Below are positions 33,145 through 41,673 of a stretch of DNA of 64,000 bases, one piece after another. Source of the DNA: Acidobacteriota bacterium. Lineage in GTDB: Bacteria; Acidobacteriota; Terriglobia; Terriglobales; Acidobacteriaceae. The position numbers and the translations under genes are program-made. Positions within the stretch are counted from its first letter, which is position 1; the number at the start of each line of letters is the position of its first letter. The stretch covers positions 97,944 through 161,943 of the forward strand of contig QIBA01000028.1 in the NCBI GenBank assembly GCA_003225175.1, written 5' to 3'. Under the pieces are notes generated by a model. It was not told the origin of the DNA, searched no databases, and saw only the letters and a program-made list of their open reading frames with translations.

Positions 33145-33603
33145 ATGGCAAACAAAGTTGAAGCTGTGACATACGACCAGGCACTCGGCTGGTTACGAGA
33201 TCATCAATTCGATGTTCTTGAGGCGCCCGGCGTTTCAAATCGTGTCTTCCTGAAGAAATACAACGTCTCTGCAGCGATCCAGCGCGACGAAGACGGCGGC
33301 GTCCGCCTCTTTGCCAAACCGGGATACCTGATAGGCAGCGAGATCGCGCGTCTGGTGGACAAAGGCTACCAGAAGTTCCTGAAGACCACAAAGAAGGAAA
33401 TCCCCGCCACAGCCGATCACCTGAAGGCTATCCACAACTTTTCCGAGGAGCTGAAGGAGGCTACCGGCTCCATCAGCCTCTACAATGAAGGCCTCGGCAC
33501 CGTCAGCGACCGCTACATGTACGACCGCGTGGAGGACCGCGACGATCCTACGTCGGTTCGGCCTGTCCGCCCCTGGGAAAAGAAAAGCGGCAATAAGCAA
33601 TAG
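33145..33603 (+). CDS. Hypothetical protein (152 residues)
   Basis: A soluble protein starting MANKVEAVTYDQALGWLRDH, with no known domain, signal peptide or membrane helix. It is rich in charged residues, with segments KPGYLIGSEIARLVDKGYQK and DHLKAIHNFSEELKEATG. An upstream in-frame start at 33055 would add 30 residues, but the ATG here has GCGAG ahead and a more regular N-terminus. I do not recognise it. The last four codons (GNKQ) and TAG come from a heptad repeat. It converges on a BON-domain gene, with a terminator-like hairpin between them. Confidence 0.72.
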   Translation: MANKVEAVTYDQALGWLRDHQFDVLEAPGVSNRVFLKKYNVSAAIQRDEDGGVRLFAKPGYLIGSEIARLVDKGYQKFLKTTKKEIPATADHLKAIHNFSEELKEATGSISLYNEGLGTVSDRYMYDRVEDRDDPTSVRPVRPWEKKSGNKQ

Positions 33604-33619
33604 GCAATAGGGAATACGC
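33587..33619. repeat. Single heptad-repeat arm at a gene 3' end
   Basis: Heptads GGCAATA, AGCAATA, GGCAATA, GGGAATA, CGC, beginning inside the last codons of the hypothetical protein and carrying its TAG stop (33601-33603). No inverted second arm follows. Confidence 0.75.
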
Positions 33620-33624
33620 AAAGC

Positions 33625-33668
33625 TAAAAAACGTGGATCCGGCCGCCTGCGGCCGGACTTTCGTTTTT
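33625..33668. terminator. Bidirectional intrinsic-terminator-like hairpin
   Basis: AAAAAACG, then a GC stem CCGGCCGC / GCGGCCGG with CT between, then CGTTTTT. Oligo-A on one side and oligo-T on the other allow termination in both directions, fitting the two converging genes. The stem core is nearly the same as the REPIN-like ends at 13935 and 28734, so a repeat unit has apparently been used as terminator. Confidence 0.75.
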
Positions 33669-33726
33669 AAGTCTTACGATCTCCAGTTCGCTGGACACTG
33701 TGGACTCCCATCGACGTGTGTATCGC

Positions 33727-34236
33727 TTACAACGCCGCACGCTGAGGATTGAAGCCTCGTCCGCCAGCCAGACGCTCCATCTCACTCTGGCTTACCTCGG
33801 CCACCCGCACATCGCAATCGCGCACGCCTCTGGTCTTTCTCAGTCTGCCGCGAATCTTGTCCGCTTCGCCGCGAAGTGCTTGGCCGGCGACGATTACGCA
33901 TCCGTCCTCCACGGTGAAGTCGAGCATGCGCATGTGGCGAACGTCTCGGCCGAGCTGAGCGCGAACGCGGTCAAGGAGTATGTCATCGGAGATTTCGGAA
34001 GACCGGTCACGAATGGATGACTTGACTTCCCGCATTATTCCCACGAGGTGATTGCCCGCGTTTCGTAATTGCTTATTCGCCTCTCGCTGGGTCATGTGCA
34101 CTGCGCGAATTGCTTTCTCGCGCAGCTTAGCGCGACGCGCATTGCCACGATTGGGATCCAGGATGTACATCAAACCAGCTCCGAGCGCGGTTCCGCCAAC
34201 AAATGATCCGACGCAGCTTCCAATTCCAGCTCGCAT
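33727..34236 (-). CDS. BON-domain protein with N-terminal membrane/glycine-rich anchor
   Basis: A 169-residue protein. The N-terminus SCVGSFVGGTALGAGLMYIL is a membrane anchor of the YtxH-like kind, followed by DPNRGNARRAKLREK, a basic helix. The BON domain (about residues 85-150, DRVRAQLGRDVRHMRMLDF then GCVIVAGQALRGEADKIR) is a small alpha/beta fold that binds membranes or stabilises envelope proteins, often induced by osmotic stress. A strong ribosome binding site (TAAGGAGGGCTT) fixes the start. It is not linked to an operon. Confidence 0.82.
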   Translation of the reverse strand: MRAGIGSCVGSFVGGTALGAGLMYILDPNRGNARRAKLREKAIRAVHMTQREANKQLRNAGNHLVGIMREVKSSIRDRSSEISDDILLDRVRAQLGRDVRHMRMLDFTVEDGCVIVAGQALRGEADKIRGRLRKTRGVRDCDVRVAEVSQSEMERLAGGRGFNPQRAAL

Positions 34237-34303
34237 AAGCCCTCCTTAAATTTTGCGGTAGCTTGATTAGAATTGGCGAGCGAGTAGGCGGTTGCGCGGA
34301 CGA

Positions 34304-35728
34304 TTATGGTTGGACCGCAGAGACACTGCTTTCAGTCATCATAGGTGACTGCTTTGCTGGCGCGAGCGCCTGTTCTACCACCCCCGCGACCTTCAGGATC
34401 AGTTCCTCCGAATTCGGCTGCCCCACAATTTGAACTCCGATTGGCAACCCTTCTGGTGACGAACCTGCGGGCAGAACCACGGCTGGATTTCCAAGTAGGT
34501 TGAACCATTGGGTGTAGCTCATCGCATCCATGTAGGAGATGCGTTTACCGGAGATAATCCATTCGCGCTCTGCGTGGCGAAAAGCCGGAATCGAGCACAC
34601 CGGGCAGATCAGGACTGGTGCTCGATTCATCTGTTGCATCAGCCGAAGGCGAAGCTGGTCGCGTCCGAACCAGGCGGCCAGAAGCTCCTCTTTCGTGGGC
34701 GGATGATCGGAGTAGGTGAGAATCGCGCTGGTCTCGTGCTGACGGCCTTTGAACTCGGGTGCGAGCATCTCGGCAGCAAGTCGCACGAAGAGTGTCCACC
34801 AGTGCTCGCGAGCTTGGTTGAGAACGTCGGGCTCGAAATGCTCCACCCGCAGCCCGGCATCCCTCAATGCCGCTACTGCGGCTTTGACAGCTGCTCGCGT
34901 CTCAGAAGTCACAGGAGCTGTAGCATGCTCTTCGAGATATCCAACTGTGAGCTTCGGCAATTGTTCATCAGATGTTTCTCGTAACGGAATCGGCGTTGCC
35001 ATCGGATCACCCGCATCGAATCCTGCAATCACGCGAAAGAGAAGACTGAGGTCCTCCACAGATCGAGCCATCGGGCCGACGACGCCAAGCAGAGCAAACG
35101 GCCCGCCACTCTCAGGCCAGTGTCCCGTAATAGGAATGCGTCCGGGGGTAGGTTTCAGCCCACAGATGCCGCTGAAATGCGCAGGTACACGGATCGAACC
35201 GCCTCCATCGCTGCCGATTCCTGCCGCACACAAGCCCGCAGCGATGGCCGCCGCATCGCCACCGCTGGAGCCGCCTGGCGTGCGCTCAGGATCCCAGGGA
35301 CTATTGGTGCGTCCGTAGAGTGGATTGTCAGTGTGATATGCCATAAGCAACTCGGGAACGTTGGTGTTGCCGAGGACAATAGCTCCGGCTTTCTTGAGTC
35401 GTTGAACGAGAACCGCGTCTTGCTGCGCGACGAGTCCGGCGCGAGTAGGACTCCCACACTCGAATTTGAGTCCAGCAACTCCAATCGCACTCTTGATGCT
35501 GATAGGAACGCCATGAAGGGGACCCAGCGGATCGCTTTTCTCTACCATCTTCTCCGCTGCCTTAGCTTCGGCGAGTGCCTCGTCCATTCGCAATTCGATG
35601 AACGCATTCAGCTTCGGATTGAGCCGCTCGATTCTTGCAAGATGCGCTTCCACGAGTTCTGTAGGCGAAATTTGACGGCGCCGGACCTGTTCTGCCATTT
35701 CAGTTGCGGGCAGTTGGTGCAAGTTCAT
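34304..35728 (-). CDS. Amidase-signature-family hydrolase
   Basis: Cytoplasmic serine amidohydrolase of 474 residues with the Ser-cisSer-Lys triad: lysine in GVPISIKSAIG, the glycine/serine segment PGGSSGGDAAAIAAG and GSDGGGSIRVPAHFSG. The family includes aryl-amidases, GatA and fatty-acid-amide hydrolases. GatA is unlikely because no gatB or gatC is nearby. The substrate is unknown. The gene starts about ten bases after trpG and is likely transcribed with trpE-trpG, although a functional tie with tryptophan is not obvious. Confidence 0.88.
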   Translation of the reverse strand: MNLHQLPATEMAEQVRRRQISPTELVEAHLARIERLNPKLNAFIELRMDEALAEAKAAEKMVEKSDPLGPLHGVPISIKSAIGVAGLKFECGSPTRAGLVAQQDAVLVQRLKKAGAIVLGNTNVPELLMAYHTDNPLYGRTNSPWDPERTPGGSSGGDAAAIAAGLCAAGIGSDGGGSIRVPAHFSGICGLKPTPGRIPITGHWPESGGPFALLGVVGPMARSVEDLSLLFRVIAGFDAGDPMATPIPLRETSDEQLPKLTVGYLEEHATAPVTSETRAAVKAAVAALRDAGLRVEHFEPDVLNQAREHWWTLFVRLAAEMLAPEFKGRQHETSAILTYSDHPPTKEELLAAWFGRDQLRLRLMQQMNRAPVLICPVCSIPAFRHAEREWIISGKRISYMDAMSYTQWFNLLGNPAVVLPAGSSPEGLPIGVQIVGQPNSEELILKVAGVVEQALAPAKQSPMMTESSVSAVQP

Positions 35729-35738
35729 TGAAGTCGGA

Positions 35739-36308
35739 CTACTGCAGGAAGTTTTGAATCAGTTTGGCGCCGTCTGGCGTGAGCACGCTTTCAGGATGGA
35801 ACTGCACCCCTTCCACAGGAAGACTGCGATGGCGAAGCCCCATGATCACAGTTTTACCATTCTCTTCGCTGCGGGCAGAAATCTCGAGCTCTTTCGGCAA
35901 ACTCTTCTCTTCGACTATCAGTGAATGATAGCGATTTGCGACCATGGGTGAATTCACGCCGCGGAAGATGGTGCGGCCATCATGCTCCACCATGCTGGTC
36001 TTGCCATGCATGATGCGATCAGAACGAATGACAGTTCCGCCAAATGCAGCGCCGATGGCCTGATGTCCAAGGCACACACCGAGGATCGGAATTTTGCCGG
36101 CGAAATGCCGAATCAGTTCCAGTGAGATACCGGCTTCGTTGGGAGTGCACGGCCCTGGTGACAACACGATTTTGCGCGGAGCCATCTCTTCGATCTCTTC
36201 CACCGTGACTTGATCATTGCGCCGAACCTGCACCTCTTCTCCGGTCTCGCCAATGTACTGAACAAGATTGAAGGTGAACGAGTCGTAGTTGTCGAGAACG
36301 AAGATCAT
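35739..36308 (-). CDS. trpG: Anthranilate synthase component II (glutamine amidotransferase)
   Basis: Class I glutamine amidotransferase of 189 residues. It starts [20 protein letters not shown] and has PCTPNEAG, the catalytic cysteine in [11 protein letters not shown] and the His/Glu in [10 protein letters not shown]. It gives ammonia to TrpE for anthranilate formation from chorismate; many bacteria also use it for para-aminobenzoate. It follows trpE on the same strand, separated by about 100 bases of octad repeat. Confidence 0.93.
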   Translation of the reverse strand: MIFVLDNYDSFTFNLVQYIGETGEEVQVRRNDQVTVEEIEEMAPRKIVLSPGPCTPNEAGISLELIRHFAGKIPILGVCLGHQAIGAAFGGTVIRSDRIMHGKTSMVEHDGRTIFRGVNSPMVANRYHSLIVEEKSLPKELEISARSEENGKTVIMGLRHRSLPVEGVQFHPESVLTPDGAKLIQNFLQ

Positions 36309-36312
36309 GACC

Positions 36313-36403
36313 AGCTTCTAAGCTCCTGGGCTTCTGAGCCGTTGGTCCCAGCTATCACCCATGCTTTTTCAGAGCTTAGCAGCTCGGGAGCTTAGGAGCT
36401 TGG
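36313..36403. repeat. Octad-repeat inverted pair between trpE and trpG
   Basis: Left arm (36313-36340): AGCTTCTA, AGCTCCTG, GGCTTCTG, AGCC. Right arm (36373-36403) reads on the minus strand AGCTCCTA, AGCTCCCG, AGCTGCTA, AGCTCT. Consensus AGCTNCTR with period eight, arms inverted. It fills essentially the whole space between the two cistrons and would lie in the trpEG transcript as a long hairpin. Confidence 0.85.
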
Positions 36404-36408
36404 AAAGT

Positions 36409-37878
36409 TCATTCGTAATTCCTGGCCATCCCAACCGCGCGCAGCAGGGCCTTAGCCTTGTTCAAGCATTCCTGATATTCCGTTTCGGGAACGGAGTCCG
36501 CTACGATGCCGGCGCCAGCCTGCACATAGGCGCGGCGTCCCTGCATGAACATCGTGCGGATCGCAATGCATGAATCCAGATTGCCGGCGAAATCGGCATA
36601 GAGAATCGCTCCACCGTAAATGCCGCGCCGGACGGGCTCGAGCTCTTCGATGATTTCCATTGCTCGCACTTTGGGAGCGCCGCTGAGTGTGCCCGCTGGG
36701 AATGCAGCAGCGAAGGCGTCGATGGCATGAAGTTCCGGGCGGAGCTTGCTTTCAATCGCCGAGACTAAATGCATGACGTGGGAATAGCGCTCGACGAACA
36801 TGAAGTCTTTTACCTGGACCGAGCCGTACTCGCTGACCCGCCCAAGATCGTTCCGTCCAAGATCCACAAGCATCACGTGCTCGGCACGTTCCTTCTCGTC
36901 CTCGCGCAGCTCCTGTTCCCAGCGACGATCTTCCTCGAGATCAGGACTGCGCGGCCGCGTTCCCGCGATGGGACGATATTCCAGTTTGTGGCCGCTTACG
37001 CGAACGAGCATCTCGGGTGAGGAGCCGAGTACCTGGAAATTGCGCGCCTGCAGGAAATACAGATACGGGGAAGGATTAATCATCCGCAGTGCGCGATAAA
37101 TCTCGAAGGCTGGCACGCCGGGCTCGAGTTCCATGCGTTGAGAAAGAACGATCTGGAAGGCATCGCCGGCCCGAATATACTCTTTGGCTTTCAGGATGCT
37201 CTTGAGGAACGTGCTGCGGCCTGTGGTTTCCTTAAGCTTATAGCTCTCTTTGCGCGGACGTGCTCTTGGCCGCGATACTCCACGCGCCAGTTTCCGCTCC
37301 AGGCCGGCGATGTCCTTTACCGCACGTTCATATGCTTGCTTCGGCTGCTCATCCCGAACGTTAGCAACTGCGATGATGTGGATCTGCTTTCGCAGATGAT
37401 CAAACGCCAGTACGCGATCAAAGAACATGAGAAAGGCGTCGGGGGCCTGGAGATCGTCTCGCGCCTCTTCCGGCAGTTTCTCCAGCTGACGCACGGCATC
37501 ATAGGCAATGAAGCCGACAGCGCCGCAATTGAATGGCGGTAAGTCGGGCAAGGCAGCAGGCTGGTGTTCACGGAGCAATTTGGATAGAACGTCGAATAGT
37601 TTTCCTTTATTGCGCTCAACACTCCGCCCGCGCCGAATGCTGACCTGCTCCCCGCGACTTTCGAGAACCATGTAGGGACGAACACCGAGAAATGTGTAGC
37701 GTGCGATGCGTTCACCGCCTTCTACCGACTCCAGCAGAAAGGCCTCTTGCTCACCGGCAGAAATGCCGAGAAAGGCAGAGACCGGCGTGAGCAGATCGGC
37801 CATTACTGTCTTGACGACAGGGACGAGAGTCGCTGTCCGGGCGAGGTCCTGGAACTCTTTGAGTTGCGGTCGGAGCAT
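36409..37878 (-). CDS. trpE: Anthranilate synthase component I
   Basis: Chorismate-using enzyme of 489 residues that makes anthranilate with the TrpG amidotransferase. The C-terminal chorismate-binding domain shows IVLSQRMELEPGVPAFEIY, ARNFQVLGSSPEML, the conserved GTRPRS, MLVDLGRNDLGRV, SHVMHLVSAIESKL and AFPAGTLSGAPKVRAMEII. The TrpE-type N-terminal half has LLESVEGGERIARYTFLG. The start ATG lies about 19 bases from a -10-like TATAAT (see next entry), so the leader may be very short or absent; no Shine-Dalgarno is visible. An alternative TTG is six codons upstream. Confidence 0.93.
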   Translation of the reverse strand: MLRPQLKEFQDLARTATLVPVVKTVMADLLTPVSAFLGISAGEQEAFLLESVEGGERIARYTFLGVRPYMVLESRGEQVSIRRGRSVERNKGKLFDVLSKLLREHQPAALPDLPPFNCGAVGFIAYDAVRQLEKLPEEARDDLQAPDAFLMFFDRVLAFDHLRKQIHIIAVANVRDEQPKQAYERAVKDIAGLERKLARGVSRPRARPRKESYKLKETTGRSTFLKSILKAKEYIRAGDAFQIVLSQRMELEPGVPAFEIYRALRMINPSPYLYFLQARNFQVLGSSPEMLVRVSGHKLEYRPIAGTRPRSPDLEEDRRWEQELREDEKERAEHVMLVDLGRNDLGRVSEYGSVQVKDFMFVERYSHVMHLVSAIESKLRPELHAIDAFAAAFPAGTLSGAPKVRAMEIIEELEPVRRGIYGGAILYADFAGNLDSCIAIRTMFMQGRRAYVQAGAGIVADSVPETEYQECLNKAKALLRAVGMARNYE

Positions 37879-37896
37879 CAATAGAGAAAAGAGCAA

Positions 37897-37902
37897 ATTA
37901 TA
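37897..37902 (-). promoter_or_regulatory. Possible -10 box for trpE
   Basis: On the minus strand a perfect TATAAT lies about 19 bases before the trpE ATG. A good -35 box is not evident. If used, the trpE mRNA would be nearly leaderless. Confidence 0.35.
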
Positions 37903-37971
37903 CGTGGCGCCGAAATAACTGGGGTACTATGAGCGCAACGACACCCGCGATTTTTGGAATGGCCTGCGTTT

Positions 37972-38181
37972 ATGACTCCCAGGCTGGAAGCAAATTTCGG
38001 ATCAATCCTCGCCTCCGTCGGCGTAGGTTGGGCCATCTACCACGGCACCTATGTCGCTCACGACATCGTGCAGGGATTTACGGCCGTATATCTGAAGTCT
38101 GGTCCCTTGGAAATTTGCGCGATTGGGATTCTCATTTGGCTGCACGCAAAGTGGCGCAGCGCGACTCGCGTGGATAAGTAA
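37972..38181 (+). CDS. Small membrane-associated protein (69 residues)
   Basis: An open frame starting MTPRLEANFGSILASVGVGW and ending LHAKWRSATRVDK, with a hydrophobic segment PLEICAIGILIWLHA near the C-terminus that probably spans the membrane. It lies divergent from trpE and convergent with the exoribonuclease-like gene. No family is recognised. An upstream in-frame ATG at 37954 is possible. The hydrophobic pattern makes a real gene more likely than chance. Confidence 0.5.
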   Translation: MTPRLEANFGSILASVGVGWAIYHGTYVAHDIVQGFTAVYLKSGPLEICAIGILIWLHAKWRSATRVDK

Positions 38182-38215
38182 CGAGGGACTGACGTCGCGG
38201 AGAGAACCTTGCGAA

Positions 38216-39256
38216 CTATTGCTCGCCTGCAGCAACCTTGAGTTCTCTTACCTCCGGTTCGCTCGGAGGTTCTGCAGGCTGCTCAGGCGCGGCCAACTGC
38301 GTAAGGATCTTTTCTGAATTCAGCAGCGTCCGACCCAATGAACTGTTGTATCCGCTCCACTCCGCTTCTGGATCGCGTTCGAAATGAGCGCGCATGCTTT
38401 CCATCTTTGAATCAAGATCATCGAGATAGTGCAGCATGAGCGCCTCAGGGAACATTGGAAGTTTGGGCGAGCCGAATTCGTATTTGCCGTGATGGCTGAT
38501 GATCAGGTGCTCGATCAGAACCTTGAGTTCCGCGGGAAATCCCGGGACCAAAACGATCTTCTCGTGCAACATCTCAAGCTCGATGATCATGTGGCCGAGT
38601 AGCTGGCCTTTCGTCGTGTACGAGAATGAGCGCTGATAATTCAGCTCATAGATCTTACCGATGTCGTGCAGGAATGCGCCGGCGAGTAGAAGGTCGCGAT
38701 TGATGTGCGGATACAGCGGGGCGACCGTGTCACACAATTTCATGAGCGAAACAACATGTTCGAGCAATCCCCCGATAAACGCATGATGCAATGACTTCGC
38801 AGCCGGCGCCTGGCGATATGCCTCCGCGATTTGCGGATCGCCCATGAAAGCCTCAAGCAACAATCGCAAGTAGTCATTCCTGAAGCTCGCCACATAAGCG
38901 CCCAGGGTTCGCCATAGCTCGTCAACGTCCTTATTAGTCTTGGGCAAGTAATCGGAGTACTCGATCTCAGCGTCTTCCATCCTCCGCAGTTTGTGGATGG
39001 TTAGCTGGTAGCGGCTCGAATACTTGTTGATCAGGCCCCGGATCTTGACGAAATCGTCCTGCTCGAATTTGTCGACCGCATCATTGACGTTGTCCCACAT
39101 CTTGGCGTCGATCTGACCGGAGCGGTCGCACAGTGTAAGCGCCAGATAGATTTCTCCACTTTTCTTGGGCTTGATCTGTTTGGAGGAGACGAGGAAGGAT
39201 GACGTGATGACTTGATTTTCCTGGCTGGCGGCGTCTTTGACGAAGAACTGCTTCAT
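38216..39256 (-). CDS. OB-fold plus HD-domain nuclease (YhaM-like 3'-5' exoribonuclease)
   Basis: A soluble protein of ~346 residues. The N-terminal OB-fold (residues ~10-95: ITSSFLVSSKQIKPKKSGEI, KMWDNVNDAVDKFEQDDFVK) binds nucleic acid; the HD phosphohydrolase domain follows with HHAFIGGLLEHVVSL, LLLAGAFLHDIGKIYEL and IEHLIISHHGKYEFG. This is the layout of YhaM-type 3'-5' exoribonucleases. The open frame continues 16 codons upstream into a heptad-repeat arm, so the true start is uncertain; the ATG giving MKQFFVKDAASQENQ was chosen. A Pro/Glu-rich tail ends the protein. Confidence 0.85.
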   Translation of the reverse strand: MKQFFVKDAASQENQVITSSFLVSSKQIKPKKSGEIYLALTLCDRSGQIDAKMWDNVNDAVDKFEQDDFVKIRGLINKYSSRYQLTIHKLRRMEDAEIEYSDYLPKTNKDVDELWRTLGAYVASFRNDYLRLLLEAFMGDPQIAEAYRQAPAAKSLHHAFIGGLLEHVVSLMKLCDTVAPLYPHINRDLLLAGAFLHDIGKIYELNYQRSFSYTTKGQLLGHMIIELEMLHEKIVLVPGFPAELKVLIEHLIISHHGKYEFGSPKLPMFPEALMLHYLDDLDSKMESMRAHFERDPEAEWSGYNSSLGRTLLNSEKILTQLAAPEQPAEPPSEPEVRELKVAAGEQ

Positions 39257-39290
39257 GAGCTGGTCCGGACGAAGCGATTCTACTTCAAGA

Positions 39291-39400
39291 GCAGCGATTA
39301 GCAATTAGCGATTAGCAATTAGCTATACCGAAATTGCCCTTATAGGGACTCGCGTCCCTGCCAGGTTTGGTTTGGCTAATCGCTAATTGCTAATCGCTGC
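39291..39400. repeat. Perfect heptad-repeat inverted pair with inner hairpin
   Basis: The cleanest example of the heptad family. Left arm (39291-39323): GCA, then GCGATTA, GCAATTA, GCGATTA, GCAATTA, GC. Right arm (39375-39400) is the exact reverse complement of the first 26 bases of the left. The spacer holds its own hairpin AGGGACTCGCGTCCCT. The right arm begins three bases after the stop of the SurA-like gene; the left arm runs into the 5' extension of the next gene. Confidence 0.93.
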
Positions 39401-39403
39401 CTG

Positions 39404-40519
39404 TTACAGAATCCCCAGCTTCTTTTTCTTCTTCCCTTTCTTCGCGGGGCTTGTGTCGGCAGCGGATGCTGTGGTGTAGATCGGCTTGGTTTGATTTGGA
39501 CTGGCGCCGGTGTCGGCGAATCCTGGCTTGATGTCTATGTAGGCATCCTCACGAAGCTTTGTGAGATATGTTCGCAGCGCAGGCTGAAGTTTTTCGTAGT
39601 AGATGGCTTCTTGAATGCGATTCTCGACCTGCTTCAGGGGTGCGATTCCAGCCTGTACGTGTTCATTGGCCTTGAGGATTACGAAACCCTGTTTTGTGGG
39701 GATTACGTCTGAGACGTCGCCCGGCTTCATCTTGAAGGTGAGATCTTCCAATTCTTTGGCGAGGGTTCCGCGCTTGAATTGACCGAGTTCTCCGCCTTGA
39801 TCAGCCGTCGGGCCGTCGGAGGATTTCTTCGCTACGTCTTCGAACTTTGTACCGCTCTTGATGCTTGCGAGGAGCTGTTTGGCCTTTTCTTCGGCGGCGC
39901 TAACCTTGGCGGGATCTTCCGGCGGCGGCGCTGCGTTGGGATCCACGTTTAGGTTCGCACTGCCGGTCGAGACGAGAATCTCTGACAGATCGACTGCCTC
40001 AGGCTGCTCCAGCTCTGCCTTGTGCCCGTTGTAATAGTCTTCAACTTCTTTTTGCGTGATCTGAATGTGCGGAGCAACCTCGTGACTGATCACCTGCTGC
40101 GTCACGATCTGATTGCGAATGCCAGCTTTGAAGTCTTCGAAGGAAACGCCCTGCTTCTGCGCCTCTTTCTCCAGGTCGTCCATGCTTTCCAGCTTGAGCT
40201 GCTTGCGCAGATCGTCGAGCCGCTTCACCAGCTCGGTGTCGCCGGTGATTCCCAGGTCCTTGCCCTTGCCCAGCAGCAATTGCTGATCGATCAAGTCACG
40301 CAGGACATCTTTTTCTTTTTCTTTAGCTCGCGTATCCGTGCCGGGAACGTTCTGTTGCTTCAGCTCCTGTTGAAGCTCTTCCCGGCTCCTGGCCAGGTCA
40401 GAACGGGTAATGATCGAGCTGTTGACGCGGGCGATGATCTCTTCGATTACCGTGTCGGCGGTGAGAGAACTGGCGAACAGCAGAATCGTCAAAAGATTGA
40501 GCAGGGACTTGTGTTTCAT
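39404..40519 (-). CDS. SurA-like periplasmic peptidyl-prolyl isomerase
   Basis: Exported foldase/chaperone of 371 residues. Signal peptide SLLNLLTILLFASSLTADT is followed by the SurA N-domain (VIEEIIARVNSSIITRSDLA). A parvulin domain (about residues 175-300) has DLSEILVSTGSANLN, FEDVAKKSSDGPTADQGGEL and the end FVILKANEHV. It helps outer-membrane proteins fold. A Lys-rich C-terminal tail (KKGKKKKKLGIL) is unusual for SurA. The gene is divergent from hemE. Confidence 0.9.
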   Translation of the reverse strand: MKHKSLLNLLTILLFASSLTADTVIEEIIARVNSSIITRSDLARSREELQQELKQQNVPGTDTRAKEKEKDVLRDLIDQQLLLGKGKDLGITGDTELVKRLDDLRKQLKLESMDDLEKEAQKQGVSFEDFKAGIRNQIVTQQVISHEVAPHIQITQKEVEDYYNGHKAELEQPEAVDLSEILVSTGSANLNVDPNAAPPPEDPAKVSAAEEKAKQLLASIKSGTKFEDVAKKSSDGPTADQGGELGQFKRGTLAKELEDLTFKMKPGDVSDVIPTKQGFVILKANEHVQAGIAPLKQVENRIQEAIYYEKLQPALRTYLTKLREDAYIDIKPGFADTGASPNQTKPIYTTASAADTSPAKKGKKKKKLGIL

Positions 40520-40603
40520 AGGAAGGCTGACTCCATTTTACCCCTCCAGCGCTGCGGACCGGTGCTTCTGAACGGCACTTTTCACGTGATACCCTCAACA
40601 TCT

Positions 40604-41671
40604 ATGTCGGCCCCCGATTCACGTTTTGTTCGCGCCTGTCGCCGGCAGCCGGTGGAGGTTACGCCGGTCTGGCTCATGCGTCAGGCGGGGCGCTACATGC
40701 CTGAGTATCGAAAGGTACGTAAGCAGCACACGATCCTCGAGATATGCAAGGACTCACAGCTCGCAGCCGAAGTAACGATAACTGCGGCTGAGCGCCTGGG
40801 AGTGGATGCTGCCATTATATTTGCCGACCTGCTACTGCCTTTGGCAGTGATGGGCCTGGACTTTGAGTTTGCTGAGCGCGATGGACCCAAGATTCATTCT
40901 CCCTTGCGCGATGCCAACGGCATCGCCCAGCTCAAGACCGATCGAGCCGCCGAATTGAGTTACGTGGCGGAGTCCGTGCGCCTGGTAGCTCGACACTTCG
41001 GCACACGTCTTCCGGTGATTGGCTTCTGCGGCGCTCCATTCACCCTGGCGAGCTACATGATTGAAGGCGGAGGATCGCGTACTTATGTCGAGACCAAACG
41101 CCTCATGTATAGCGATCCGGAAGCTTGGGATGAGCTTATGCGGCGCATCTCGCGCGTGCTGGTGCAATACGCGACCGAGCAGGTAAATGCAGGCGCTGAC
41201 GCGTTGCAAGTCTTCGATAGTTGGGTAGGATGTCTTTCGCCGGCGGACTTCACTCGCTTCGTCCTGCCGCATACCAAGGCATTAGTTGCGGAGTTGAAGG
41301 CGACTGGCGCGCCCATCATCTACTTTGGAACCGACACGGCCACACTTCTGCCCTCGATAAAGCAAACTCGGGCGGAGGTAATTGGAATCGACTGGCGGAT
41401 CCCGATCGACGATGCCTTTGAGATGTTGGGCGATAACTTCGCAGTTCAGGGGAACCTTGATCCCGTGGTGCTGTTCGCCTCGGAGGCCGAAGTCCGACGG
41501 CAGGCGCGTGATGTACTCGACCGGGCTTCCGGGCGTGCTGGTCATGTCTTTAATCTTGGGCATGGGATTCTGCCTGAAACGCCAGTTGAAAATGTGATCG
41601 CCCTGGTAGAGGAAGTACACGCCTACAGCGCGAAGCGCAGCCATGCGCGCGCTCCGAGCGTGGCATTCTGA
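40604..41671 (+). CDS. hemE: Uroporphyrinogen decarboxylase
   Basis: Removes four carboxyl groups from uroporphyrinogen III to give coproporphyrinogen III. Its 355 residues include the signatures PVWLMRQAGRYMPEYRKVR, IIFADLLLPLAVMG, GFCGAPFTLASYMIEGG and FNLGHGILPETPVENV. The ATG giving MSAPDSRFVRACRRQ was chosen; the frame is open far upstream across the divergent SurA-like gene without coding sense. HemH follows two bases after the stop, so the two are an operon. Confidence 0.95.
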   Translation: MSAPDSRFVRACRRQPVEVTPVWLMRQAGRYMPEYRKVRKQHTILEICKDSQLAAEVTITAAERLGVDAAIIFADLLLPLAVMGLDFEFAERDGPKIHSPLRDANGIAQLKTDRAAELSYVAESVRLVARHFGTRLPVIGFCGAPFTLASYMIEGGGSRTYVETKRLMYSDPEAWDELMRRISRVLVQYATEQVNAGADALQVFDSWVGCLSPADFTRFVLPHTKALVAELKATGAPIIYFGTDTATLLPSIKQTRAEVIGIDWRIPIDDAFEMLGDNFAVQGNLDPVVLFASEAEVRRQARDVLDRASGRAGHVFNLGHGILPETPVENVIALVEEVHAYSAKRSHARAPSVAF

Positions 41672-41673
41672 CA

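Noticed and set aside
34304..35728. GatA subunit of the tRNA amidotransferase
   Set aside because: The signature is shared by the whole amidase family, and no gatB or gatC is nearby; the context is trpE-trpG.
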